Of a stretch of 64,000 bases of DNA, positions 57,720 to 64,000 are shown one piece after another. A program made the position numbers and the translations under genes. Under the pieces are notes generated by a model. That model worked only from the letters and a program-made list of their open reading frames with translations, did no database searches and was not told the DNA's origin. The first letter of the stretch is position 1; the number at the start of each line of letters is the position of its first letter. Origin of the DNA: Solimonas flava DSM 18980 (GTDB lineage: Bacteria > Pseudomonadota > Gammaproteobacteria > Nevskiales > Nevskiaceae); assembly GCF_000426685.1 (NCBI RefSeq), contig NZ_AUFV01000001.1:186001-250000 (forward strand), written 5' to 3'.

Positions 57720-58772
57720 TCAGAACGTCAGGTGGGTGGAGAAGTAGAAGCCGTTGTTGTCCTGCGACACCGAGATGTTGCCGAGCATCAGGTAGGCGAC
57801 GACGAACGAGATGTTCTTGTTCGGCGCGTAGGCCATGAAGATGTCGTACCAGTCGCCTTCCTTCTTCTGCTGCAGCGTGTTCGACAGGCCGCCGAGGCCG
57901 ATGCTGCCGAGGATGTCGGTGATGCTGGTCAGATCGAGACCGGCGACCTTGACGCTCTTGCCGTCGAGATTGTTGCCGTGCTGCTGCCACTCGGCGCCGA
58001 TCGCCGTGTTCTTGGCCACCAGGTGCGCGATCGACACTTCCCAGCGCACTTCCTTCTTCGAGTCGCAGTCGCCCTGGGTGAGCAGGCGGCTGTCGCAGGA
58101 GCCGAAGCCGGTCAGGCCGATTTCGTTGGCGGCGGTGTAGCGCGCCGCGACGTTGACCAGCGTGCTGATCGGGAAGAAGATCTTGGTCGCCGCGATATAG
58201 GCTTCCCAGTCCTTGGTCTTGTCGGCGCCGAGCGTGTGGACCAGCGCCTCGCTGTGGTTCTTCTTGTACAGGCCGCCGATCGAAACCTGCGGAATCCAGC
58301 TGTCCGAGGTGTAGACCGCGTCGCCGAACAGGCGCAGCTTGGCGCCGAAGACGTCCATCTGCAGCGTCGAGTTCCACGGGTCGGTGCCGCCGCCGATGCC
58401 GAGCGTGTTGAGCAGCAGCGCCACGGTGTCGAGGTTCGACAGGTTCAGCGACAGCTTGTGCGAGGCGTACGACAGTTCGAGGCGATCGTAGAAACCGATG
58501 TTCACGCCGAACACCGAGTCCTGCAGGGCCGGCACGTTCACGTAGGTGAAGCCGGCGCTGGCATTGATGCCGTCGCGCGTCTCGTAGCCGCTGATCGTCG
58601 CCCACGGCACCGCGCCGCCGCCGCCGGCGCCGTCGACCGTGAACACGCCGCCGGTCAGCAGCACCTTGCCGTTGTTGTACCAGTCGGCGTGCGCGGCGCC
58701 GCTGGCCAGTCCCGCCAGCAGCAGCGCTACGCCACGCAGGCCCCGCCATTTGTTCGTGTGTGCCCGATTCAT
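57720..58772 (-). CDS. DUF3034 family outer-membrane-type protein
   Basis: 350-aa protein with a signal peptide (GVALLLAGLASGAAHA) and an amphipathic beta pattern ending in F (GFYFSTHLTF), consistent with an outer-membrane barrel. DUF3034 has no known function. ATG 58772 has AAAAGGAG upstream. It leads the globin-FMN-PepSY-EF-hand-apbE series. The strong terminator at 58886-58929 lies upstream, between it and the sigma-54 promoter at 59016-59031. Confidence 0.8.
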   Translation of the reverse strand: MNRAHTNKWRGLRGVALLLAGLASGAAHADWYNNGKVLLTGGVFTVDGAGGGGAVPWATISGYETRDGINASAGFTYVNVPALQDSVFGVNIGFYDRLELSYASHKLSLNLSNLDTVALLLNTLGIGGGTDPWNSTLQMDVFGAKLRLFGDAVYTSDSWIPQVSIGGLYKKNHSEALVHTLGADKTKDWEAYIAATKIFFPISTLVNVAARYTAANEIGLTGFGSCDSRLLTQGDCDSKKEVRWEVSIAHLVAKNTAIGAEWQQHGNNLDGKSVKVAGLDLTSITDILGSIGLGGLSNTLQQKKEGDWYDIFMAYAPNKNISFVVAYLMLGNISVSQDNNGFYFSTHLTF

Positions 58773-58885
58773 TTGCCCCAACTCCTTTTGTTTGAATGAA
58801 AAGCAAAGCCTGAAATGACCGCGCCCTTGCGTGGCGCGTGAGTCAGCCGACGTGCTCCGTCGGTACCGCTGCGGACATCGCGAAC

Positions 58886-58929
58886 AAAAAAAAACGTCCA
58901 CGTGCTGGGGTCTCCAGCGACGTGGACGT
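58886..58929 (-). terminator. Strong intrinsic terminator, minus strand
   Basis: 10-bp stem (58894-58903 with 58920-58929), one bulged base, then a 5-bp GCTGG/CCAGC stem, followed by nine T residues (plus-strand A9 at 58886-58894). It ends about 114 bp before the DUF3034 start codon. Confidence 0.9.
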
Positions 58930-59005
58930 CGATGTCCGGTTTGAAATCGAGCGGCTTTGCCCGACTCCCTTTGACGCGTCTCGTGTGCCTATCCGTGGCG
59001 CACGG
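58886..59005 (-). ncRNA. Candidate sigma-54-dependent small RNA or attenuated leader (left)
   Basis: From the predicted start of the sigma-54 promoter (59016-59031) to the T9 terminator, about 120 nt. No credible open frame. It is either a free small RNA or the leader of the DUF3034 operon controlled by readthrough. Confidence 0.5.
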
Positions 59006-59015
59006 TGGAACGAAA

Positions 59016-59031
59016 CGCAAAGCCTGTGCCA
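59016..59031 (-). promoter_or_regulatory. Sigma-54 promoter, leftward
   Basis: Minus strand TGGCACAGGCTTTGCG: -24 TGGCACA, -12 TTGC, correct spacing. Predicted start near 59005. Confidence 0.8.
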
Positions 59032-59530
59032 ATCATTGCGAAACGATGGCAGCCGCACGCCGGTCCGGGCCGCGAGCCGCGTCGGTCACGCGGCCTTGAA
59101 AACGCGTCTCTGCGTAGGAGAAATCGACACGTGTCGCGATGCCGGACGACAGCGCGCGCGCACGCTTGCGATGCGCGCGCGTGCATCGCATACGCGCGAC
59201 AAGCCTCGCCAAGTGCCGGTGCGCGCTGCCGCATGCTGGCGCAGAAATGTTTCGTGCTGGGGCGCTGCGCACCGCGCTGTGGCGATGCGCGCGCCGCATG
59301 CAGCTCGCTTCGCGCGGCGGCGCATCGTGTTCCGCGCGCGTGTGGAATGCGTGCGCGCCCGCGATCGTGAGCGCGAGCGCGATGCGCGAGGAGGCGCGGC
59401 GCCGCGCCGCGGCACGTGATCGCGCTCCTTAAATAGCGGAGCGTGATCGACGCGCACTTGCGGCGCACCGGGTCGTGCCGCTGCGACGCTGCGTCGCGCG
59501 CTCGCATCGGCAAGACCTGCATTCGGTTTG
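59032..59530. other. Gene-free block rich in alternating GC/CG steps
   Basis: About 500 bp between two divergent sigma-54 promoters. Frames on both strands give Arg/Ala-rich translations without family features, so I call no gene. It is dense in GCGC runs and inverted repeats, for example TGCGATGC...GCATCGCA (59167-59190). Confidence 0.5.
59418..59448. promoter_or_regulatory. Inverted repeat, candidate enhancer site
   Basis: GATCGCGCTCC and GGAGCGTGATC, 11-bp arms with one mismatch around a 9-bp AT-rich spacer. It lies about 110-140 bp upstream of the start predicted for the promoter at 59531-59546, a usual distance for sigma-54 activators. Confidence 0.4.
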
Positions 59531-59546
59531 TGGCATAACGCTTGCA
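59531..59546 (+). promoter_or_regulatory. Sigma-54 promoter, rightward
   Basis: TGGCATAACGCTTGCA: -24 TGGCATA, -12 TTGCA, correct spacing. Predicted start near 59557. Confidence 0.8.
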
Positions 59547-59556
59547 GCGCATTTCG

Positions 59557-59650
59557 CGCGCGTGATAAGAATCAGCGCACGAGCAGGCATCGTCGCCCGT
59601 TCACGGACATCGAAGTCCACGCCGGTCCCCCGACCGGCGTGGACTTTTTT
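59557..59650 (+). ncRNA. Candidate sigma-54-dependent small RNA or attenuated leader (right)
   Basis: About 94 nt from the predicted start to the T6 tract. It includes a hairpin TGAT-AAGA-ATCA (59563-59574) and the terminator. Either an independent small RNA or a leader of the OmpA-cupredoxin gene, which begins 107 bp further on. Confidence 0.5.
59615..59650 (+). terminator. Strong intrinsic terminator, plus strand
   Basis: Perfect 13-bp stem GTCCACGCCGGTC/GACCGGCGTGGAC (59615-59627, 59632-59644), CCCC loop, then six T residues. Its base sequence GTCCACG matches that of the left terminator. Confidence 0.95.
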
Positions 59651-59757
59651 GTTGCGCCAACGAAAAGCGTGCGATGCGTGGCTCGCGCATCGCGTCGGCT
59701 CACGCGGCGCGGCCGCGGCGTCGCTCGTCCACCACAAGAGCGCTGCAAGGGGATTGC

Positions 59758-61182
59758 ATGAAGACGTTAAGAAAAGGATTTCGACGCGGCCTGGTGCCGA
59801 TGGCGGTGCTGACATCGTTCGCGGCGCCGGCCGCGCAGGCGCAGGAGAGCTGGCTCGACGACACCTATGTCGCGCCGATGGCGTCGTACTCGATCGCCGA
59901 CAGCGATCGCCATACCGACGATGCGTTCGGCGGTACGCTGGGTCTGGGCTGGCGGCTGTCCGATCGCGTCGAAGTCGAACTGCTCGGCACCTATCTGAAG
60001 TACAAGGCCGACGACGGCAACTCCAACGAGCCCTGCGGTCTGCTGCGGCGCTGCACGCCTTACGAGGATCAGGAAGTGTCCGGCGGTGGCGTCGGCACCA
60101 ACCTGTTCCTGACGCCTTACACCTTCGGCGGCCTGTTCCTGCATCTCGACGTGATGGCCGCGAGCAATGCCGTCTACCACGCCGGTCTGGGCCTCGACCT
60201 GCCTCTCAACGACCGCGGCTTCGCGGTGCGCGCCGAGGCGCTGTGGCAGTCGAACTACGACTGGGATTTGAAGGAGCCGGTCTTCAACCTCGGCCTGCGC
60301 ATTCCGCTCGGTCCGCATCGCGAGCCCAAGGTCTATCAGCCGGCCGAGCCGGTGCAGGTCGTCGAGCCGGTCGCGCCGCCGCCACCACCGCCGCCACCGC
60401 CGGCGCCGTGCACGATGGGCGCCGACGGCAGCGTCGACCTCAGCGGCTGCAAGACCGGCGACACGGTCGTGCTGCGCGGCGTGAACTTCGAGTTCGACAA
60501 GTGGAATCTCACGCTCAACGCCAAGGGTCTGCTCGACATGGTCGTGGCCGCGCTGCAGAAGCGTGCCGATATCAAGGTCGAGATCGACGGTCATACCGAC
60601 AGCAAGGGCTCCGACAGCTACAACCTGAAGCTCTCGGATCGACGCGCCAAATCGGTGATGGACTATCTGCTCGCCAAGGGCGTCGCGCCGTCGCGGTTGT
60701 CGTCGAAGGGCTTCGGCGAATCGATGCCGATCGCCGACAACACGAGCGATGAAGGTCGCGCGATCAATCGTCGCGTCGAACTCAAGGTCGTCGAATCGAG
60801 CCAGGGTGCGGTGACGGTCGAGCAGGCCGGCCAGCCGGCGCAGCGCTATGCGCCGCCCGCCGCGCCGCACGAGCACGAGGCGCCGATGCCGATGGCGACA
60901 CCGGCCCCGGCGCCGGCACCGGTCGCGGCGGCCACCGGCGGCACGACGGTGACGATCGAGAACATGGCGTTCGGTCCCGGCGTGCTGACGGTCGCCGCCG
61001 GCAGCACCGTGACGTTCCTGAACAACGACGGCTCGAATCACATCGTGCGCTTCGCCGACGGTCAGCAGAGCCCGCGTCTGCCGATGGGCCGCACGTGGAC
61101 GCGGACCTTCACGGCGCCGGGCGAGTATCCGTACGTGTGCATGATTCACCCGACGATGAGCGGCAAGATCATCGTGCAGTAA
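59758..61182 (+). CDS. OmpA-like barrel/peptidoglycan-binding protein fused to a cupredoxin
   Basis: 474-aa protein. It has a signal peptide (to about residue 28), an OmpA-type beta-barrel (about 30-185) and a proline linker with nine consecutive prolines (207-215). An OmpA C-terminal peptidoglycan-binding domain follows (about 238-345: VNFEFDKWNLT, VEIDGHTDSKGSDSYN, RAINRRVEL). After a Pro/Ala linker comes a plastocyanin-like domain (395-474) with type 1 copper ligands H428, C461, H464 and M467 (PYVCMIHPTMSG). The fusion suggests a copper electron carrier fixed to the outer membrane and cell wall. ATG 59758 has AAGGGG upstream. It faces the flavin/globin operon across the gene-free block. 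Confidence 0.88.
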   Translation: MKTLRKGFRRGLVPMAVLTSFAAPAAQAQESWLDDTYVAPMASYSIADSDRHTDDAFGGTLGLGWRLSDRVEVELLGTYLKYKADDGNSNEPCGLLRRCTPYEDQEVSGGGVGTNLFLTPYTFGGLFLHLDVMAASNAVYHAGLGLDLPLNDRGFAVRAEALWQSNYDWDLKEPVFNLGLRIPLGPHREPKVYQPAEPVQVVEPVAPPPPPPPPPAPCTMGADGSVDLSGCKTGDTVVLRGVNFEFDKWNLTLNAKGLLDMVVAALQKRADIKVEIDGHTDSKGSDSYNLKLSDRRAKSVMDYLLAKGVAPSRLSSKGFGESMPIADNTSDEGRAINRRVELKVVESSQGAVTVEQAGQPAQRYAPPAAPHEHEAPMPMATPAPAPAPVAAATGGTTVTIENMAFGPGVLTVAAGSTVTFLNNDGSNHIVRFADGQQSPRLPMGRTWTRTFTAPGEYPYVCMIHPTMSGKIIVQ

Positions 61183-61402
61183 GCGTCGCGGCCCGGGTGC
61201 GCCGGCCCGCAAGGACCGGCGCATCCCGAGCGGGGACGTCGCGCAGTCTTTTGTGGTGCGGCTTTCGCTCTCTGGCGGAGCGGCATGCGCGGATGCAGGG
61301 CGCAGAGGGCGGATGGCAGCGCGTCGCCATCGCCGGCGTGTTCCGTTGCGAGGCAAGCGGGGCCCGGATCTGCACCGTTTTTAGTAGAGCTGTCACATTT
61401 TC
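61183..61402. other. Gap before the narK promoter
   Basis: Between the cupredoxin fusion and the narK promoter. A GC-rich inverted repeat (GGTGCGCCGG...CCGGCGCATC, about 61196-61225) follows the cupredoxin stop and may end its transcript, though without a T-run. No gene seen. Confidence 0.4.
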
Positions 61403-61418
61403 TGGCATACGCTTTGCG
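61403..61418 (+). promoter_or_regulatory. Sigma-54 promoter of narK-nirB
   Basis: TGGCATACGCTTTGCG: -24 TGGCATA, -12 TTGC in register; predicted start near 61429, the first base region of the leader hairpin. Confidence 0.85.
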
Positions 61419-61427
61419 ATATGCCAG

Positions 61428-61477
61428 GCAGGATCAGCGACGATCTTGCATTACCGTCTGCGGTCAACGACGCCCGC
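61428..61477 (+). promoter_or_regulatory. ANTAR-type two-hairpin leader of narK
   Basis: Hairpin 1: arms GCAGGATC/GATCTTGC (8 bp, one wobble) with hexaloop AGCGAC (61428-61449). Hairpin 2: arms GCGGTC/GCCCGC (one T/C mismatch) with hexaloop AACGAC (61460-61477), the same loop as in the nasT leader. Both loops have A1 and G4. Hairpin 2 competes with ACCG-TCTG-CGGT (61453-61464). A T-rich tract (GTTTCTTCTTTT) follows, but I see no clean terminator stem. Confidence 0.65.
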
Positions 61478-61506
61478 GCCCCGTTTCTTCTTTTGGGAGC
61501 ACGAGC

Positions 61507-62862
61507 ATGTCGAAGGCCACATCCATTCAGCTGTTCAGTCTGTCCAGCCCGCAGATGCGGGCGTTCCATCTTTCCTGGCTGGCGTTTTTCGTCTGTTTCT
61601 TCGCCTGGTTCGCGGTCGCACCGCTGATGCCGGTCATCAAGGGCGAGTTCGGTCTGAGCAAGGACCAGATCGCCAACATCAACATCGCCGCGGTCGCGAT
61701 CACCATCCTCACGCGTCTCATCATCGGGCCGCTGTGCGACAAGTACGGTCCGCGCAAGGTCTACACCGCGCTGCTCGCGATCGGCGCGATTCCGGTACTC
61801 GGCATCGCGCTGGTGAAGAGCTATGAAGGCTTCCTGTTCTTCCGCCTGCTGATCGGTTCGATCGGCGCCAGCTTCGTCATCACGCAGTACCACACCTCGG
61901 TGATGTTCGCGCCGAACGTGGTCGGTACCGCCAATGCGGCGTCGGCCGGCTGGGGCAACGCCGGCGGCGGCGTCACGCAGACGGTCATGCCGCTGGTGCT
62001 CGCCGCGGTCATCAGCCTCGGCGTCGACCATGTGTACGGCTGGCGCGTGTCGATGCTCGTGCCCGGCGTGCTGATGCTGATCGTCGCGGTGCTGTACTGG
62101 CGCTACACGCAGGACTGCCCGGACGGCAACTACCAGGAACTGCGCGCGCGCGGCGTCGAGATCGAGAGCGGCAAGAAAGGCGGCTGGGCGGTATTCAAGG
62201 CGGCCGCGGCGAACTACCGCGTGTGGATGCTGTTCGTCACCTACGGCGCCTGCTTCGGCCTCGAACTGTTCGTCCACAACGTCGCGGCGAGCTACTACGT
62301 CGACAAGTTCGATCTCGACCTCAAGACCGCGGGCCTGGCGGCCGGCAGCTTCGGCCTGCTCGCCCTGTTCGCGCGCGCGCTCGGCGGCTGGATCTCCGAC
62401 CGCGTCGCCAGCCGCAAGGGCCTCGATGCGCGCACGCTGCTGCTGTTCGCGCTGATGCTGGGCGAGGGCATCGGCCTGCTGTGGTTCTCGACGACCACCT
62501 CGGTGACGATGGCGGTGGTCGCGATGCTGACCTTCGGCCTTTGCACGCACATGGCCTGCGGCGCGACCTATGCGCTGGTGCCGTTCATCGACCGCGCTTC
62601 GCTCGGCGGCGTCGCCGGCATCATCGGCGCGGGCGGCAACGTCGGCGCGGTCGCGGCCGGCTTCGTGATGAAGGGCGTCGGCGACGTGCAGCAGACCTTC
62701 GCCTGGCTCGGCGGCTTCGTCGTGCTGTCCTCGCTGTGCGCGATCGCGGTGCGCTTCAGTGCCACGCACAAGGCGCGCGAGAACACGCTCTACGAGGAAG
62801 CGCTCGCGCAGCGCCAGGCGCTGCGGCAGTCGACGGCGGGAGCGGTACCGGAAGCGGCCTGA
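61507..62862 (+). CDS. Nitrate/nitrite MFS transporter (NarK/NasA family)
   Basis: 451-aa, 12-TM major facilitator. The NNP-family signature is visible twice: GWGNAGGGVTQTVMPLV and GIIGAGGNVGAVAAG. LTRLIIGPLCDKYGPRK is the loop 2-3 motif, with the substrate-binding Arg in the TM2 region. It imports nitrate for assimilation. ATG 61507 has GGGAG upstream with 7-bp spacing. It is followed 38 bp later by nirB, so both are probably on the NasT-controlled transcript. Confidence 0.93.
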   Translation: MSKATSIQLFSLSSPQMRAFHLSWLAFFVCFFAWFAVAPLMPVIKGEFGLSKDQIANINIAAVAITILTRLIIGPLCDKYGPRKVYTALLAIGAIPVLGIALVKSYEGFLFFRLLIGSIGASFVITQYHTSVMFAPNVVGTANAASAGWGNAGGGVTQTVMPLVLAAVISLGVDHVYGWRVSMLVPGVLMLIVAVLYWRYTQDCPDGNYQELRARGVEIESGKKGGWAVFKAAAANYRVWMLFVTYGACFGLELFVHNVAASYYVDKFDLDLKTAGLAAGSFGLLALFARALGGWISDRVASRKGLDARTLLLFALMLGEGIGLLWFSTTTSVTMAVVAMLTFGLCTHMACGATYALVPFIDRASLGGVAGIIGAGGNVGAVAAGFVMKGVGDVQQTFAWLGGFVVLSSLCAIAVRFSATHKARENTLYEEALAQRQALRQSTAGAVPEAA

Positions 62863-62900
62863 AAGCGCACGCGATCCACCCGCGAGGCATAAGAATCAAA

Positions 62901-64000
62901 ATGAATCATCGCAAGATTGTCGTCGTCGGCCACGGCATGGTCGGCCACAAGCTGCTCGAGGCGCTCGTCGAGCGCCCCGAGCTTTCCCTGACCGTGCTCG
63001 CCGAGGAACCCCGTCCGGCCTACGACCGCGTCCATCTGACCGATTTCTTCTCCGGCCGCAGCGCCGACGATCTGCTGCTGGCGCGGCCGGACTTCGCCGA
63101 GGCCTATGGGGTCGATCTGCGGCTGTCGGCGAAGGCCACCGCGATCGATCGCGCGGCGAAGACGGTGACGCTCGCCGACGGTGCGAGCGTGCCGTACGAC
63201 ATGCTGGTGCTGGCGACCGGCTCGTATCCGTTCGTGCCGCCGATTCCGGGCAAGGATCGTCCCGGCTGCTTCGTCTATCGCACGATCGAGGATCTCGAAG
63301 CGATGCGCGCGGCGGCGGCAGGCGCGAAGAGCGGCGTCGTCATCGGCGGCGGCCTGCTCGGCCTCGAAGCGGCGAAGGCGCTGAAGGATCTGGGTCTGGC
63401 CACGCACGTCGTCGAATTCGCGCCGCGCCTGATGGCGGTGCAGGTCGACGACGGCGGCGGCCGGCTGCTGCGCCGGAAGATCGAGGAACTCGGCGTCACC
63501 GTGCACACGCAGAAGAGCACGACCGAGATCGTCGACGGCGATCCATCAAATGGCGGGGCCAGGCACAAGCTGAAGTTCGCCGACGGCAGCGAACTCGAGA
63601 CCGACATGATCGTGTTCTCGGCCGGCATCCGCCCGCGCGACGAGCTGGCGCGGCAGGCCGGCCTCGAAGTCGGGCCGCGTGGCGGCATCGTCGTCGACAA
63701 CGCCTGCCGCACCTCCGATCCGGACATCTACGCGATCGGCGAGTGCGCGCTGTGGGACGGCAAGATTTACGGTCTGGTCGCGCCGGGCTACGAGATGGCG
63801 CGCGTCGCCGCCGACCACATCGCCGGCGAGTCGACGCTGGCCTTCGCCGGCGCCGACATGAGCACCAAGCTCAAGCTGATGGGCGTCGACGTCGCGTCGA
63901 TCGGCGATGCGCACGGCACCACCGCCGGCGCGCTGTCGTACCAGTTCGCCGACGAGGTCAGACAGGTCTACAAGAAGCTGGTCGTCTCGGCCGATCGCCA
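62901..64000 (+). CDS. nirB: Nitrite reductase (NADH) large subunit, 5' part
   Basis: First 366 residues of NirB, cut by the window end. The FAD/NAD(P)H disulfide-reductase-like domain is visible: VVVGHGMVGHKLLEAL (FAD), ATGSYPFVPPIPG, GVVIGGGLLGLEAAKAL (NADH) and DIYAIGECALW. NirB reduces nitrite to ammonium in the cytosol with NADH, using FAD, a 4Fe-4S cluster and sirohaem. The cluster and sirohaem parts lie beyond the window. It follows the transporter gene. Confidence 0.95.
   Translation, partial: MNHRKIVVVGHGMVGHKLLEALVERPELSLTVLAEEPRPAYDRVHLTDFFSGRSADDLLLARPDFAEAYGVDLRLSAKATAIDRAAKTVTLADGASVPYDMLVLATGSYPFVPPIPGKDRPGCFVYRTIEDLEAMRAAAAGAKSGVVIGGGLLGLEAAKALKDLGLATHVVEFAPRLMAVQVDDGGGRLLRRKIEELGVTVHTQKSTTEIVDGDPSNGGARHKLKFADGSELETDMIVFSAGIRPRDELARQAGLEVGPRGGIVVDNACRTSDPDIYAIGECALWDGKIYGLVAPGYEMARVAADHIAGESTLAFAGADMSTKLKLMGVDVASIGDAHGTTAGALSYQFADEVRQVYKKLVVSADR

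Noticed and set aside
59466-59479. NtrC site upstream of the right sigma-54 promoter
   Set aside because: GCAC-N6-GTGC resembles the NtrC dyad, but the spacing is one base short and the flanks do not match.
58886-59650. ANTAR hairpins in the two divergent short units
   Set aside because: Only one weak three-pair stem with loop ATCGTC (near 59587-59598) fits the A1/G4 rule on the right, and none on the left. Not enough to place them under NasT.

Overview
This window comes from a high-GC (roughly 70%) proteobacterial chromosome, most likely a gammaproteobacterium of the Nevskiales/Xanthomonadales type. The evidence is gene content: orn, pspF-pspABC, a nasT-nasS pair, a DUF1329 protein next to an RND exporter, and a PepSY-phoP-phoQ-like operon. 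That placement is inference, because no rRNA is present.

Region by region: (1) 1-3.8 kb holds the 3' end of a LutB-type iron-sulfur protein, an AcoR-like sigma-54 activator and a glutathione transferase. (2) 4.1-11.9 kb holds trhO, then a visibly lower-GC island made of an IS1182-type element and a compact three-gene operon: a 68-aa protein, a Rad50/SMC-like ATPase with a zinc hook, and an Mrr-like nuclease fused to a STAND-type NTPase. This is the best candidate for an undescribed defence system. (3) 11.9-18.6 kb is an alcohol-oxidation cluster: TolB-like protein, PQQ alcohol dehydrogenase, AldA, an outer-membrane protein and cytochrome c, headed by a consensus sigma-54 promoter. (4) 18.8-26.8 kb holds an SbmA/BacA-like transporter with a decayed ATPase domain and a coupled GH94 / discoidin glycosidase pair. 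(5) 26.9-38 kb holds tRNA-Ala, tRNA-Glu, a lone receiver, RNase T2, ppsA/ppsR, a PhoD-type phosphatase, recR, phhB, orn and a PhoPQ-like system. (6) 38.3-46 kb holds DUF1329, an RND exporter, a TetR regulator and the psp operon with divergent pspF. (7) 46-54 kb holds nasT-nasS behind a sigma-54 promoter and an ANTAR-type leader, then a TPR protein cluster. (8) 54-58.8 kb is a leftward gene set for a flavin/haem periplasmic redox module: ApbE, an EF-hand protein, PepSY, an FMN-binding protein, a secreted truncated globin and a DUF3034 protein. (9) 58.8-59.76 kb is almost 1 kb without a gene, with two divergent sigma-54 promoters, each followed by a strong terminator. (10) 59.76-64 kb holds an OmpA-cupredoxin fusion, a nitrate transporter behind a second sigma-54/ANTAR leader, and the start of nirB.

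A recurring theme is sigma-54 control. I read six sites with the exact -24 GG / -12 GC spacing, upstream of the alcohol genes, psp, nasTS, narK and the two short transcripts near 59 kb. NasT, encoded here, is predicted to act on two leader RNAs in this window, its own and that of narK-nirB. All start sites, RNAs and regulatory sites were read by eye; no similarity search or folding program was run.
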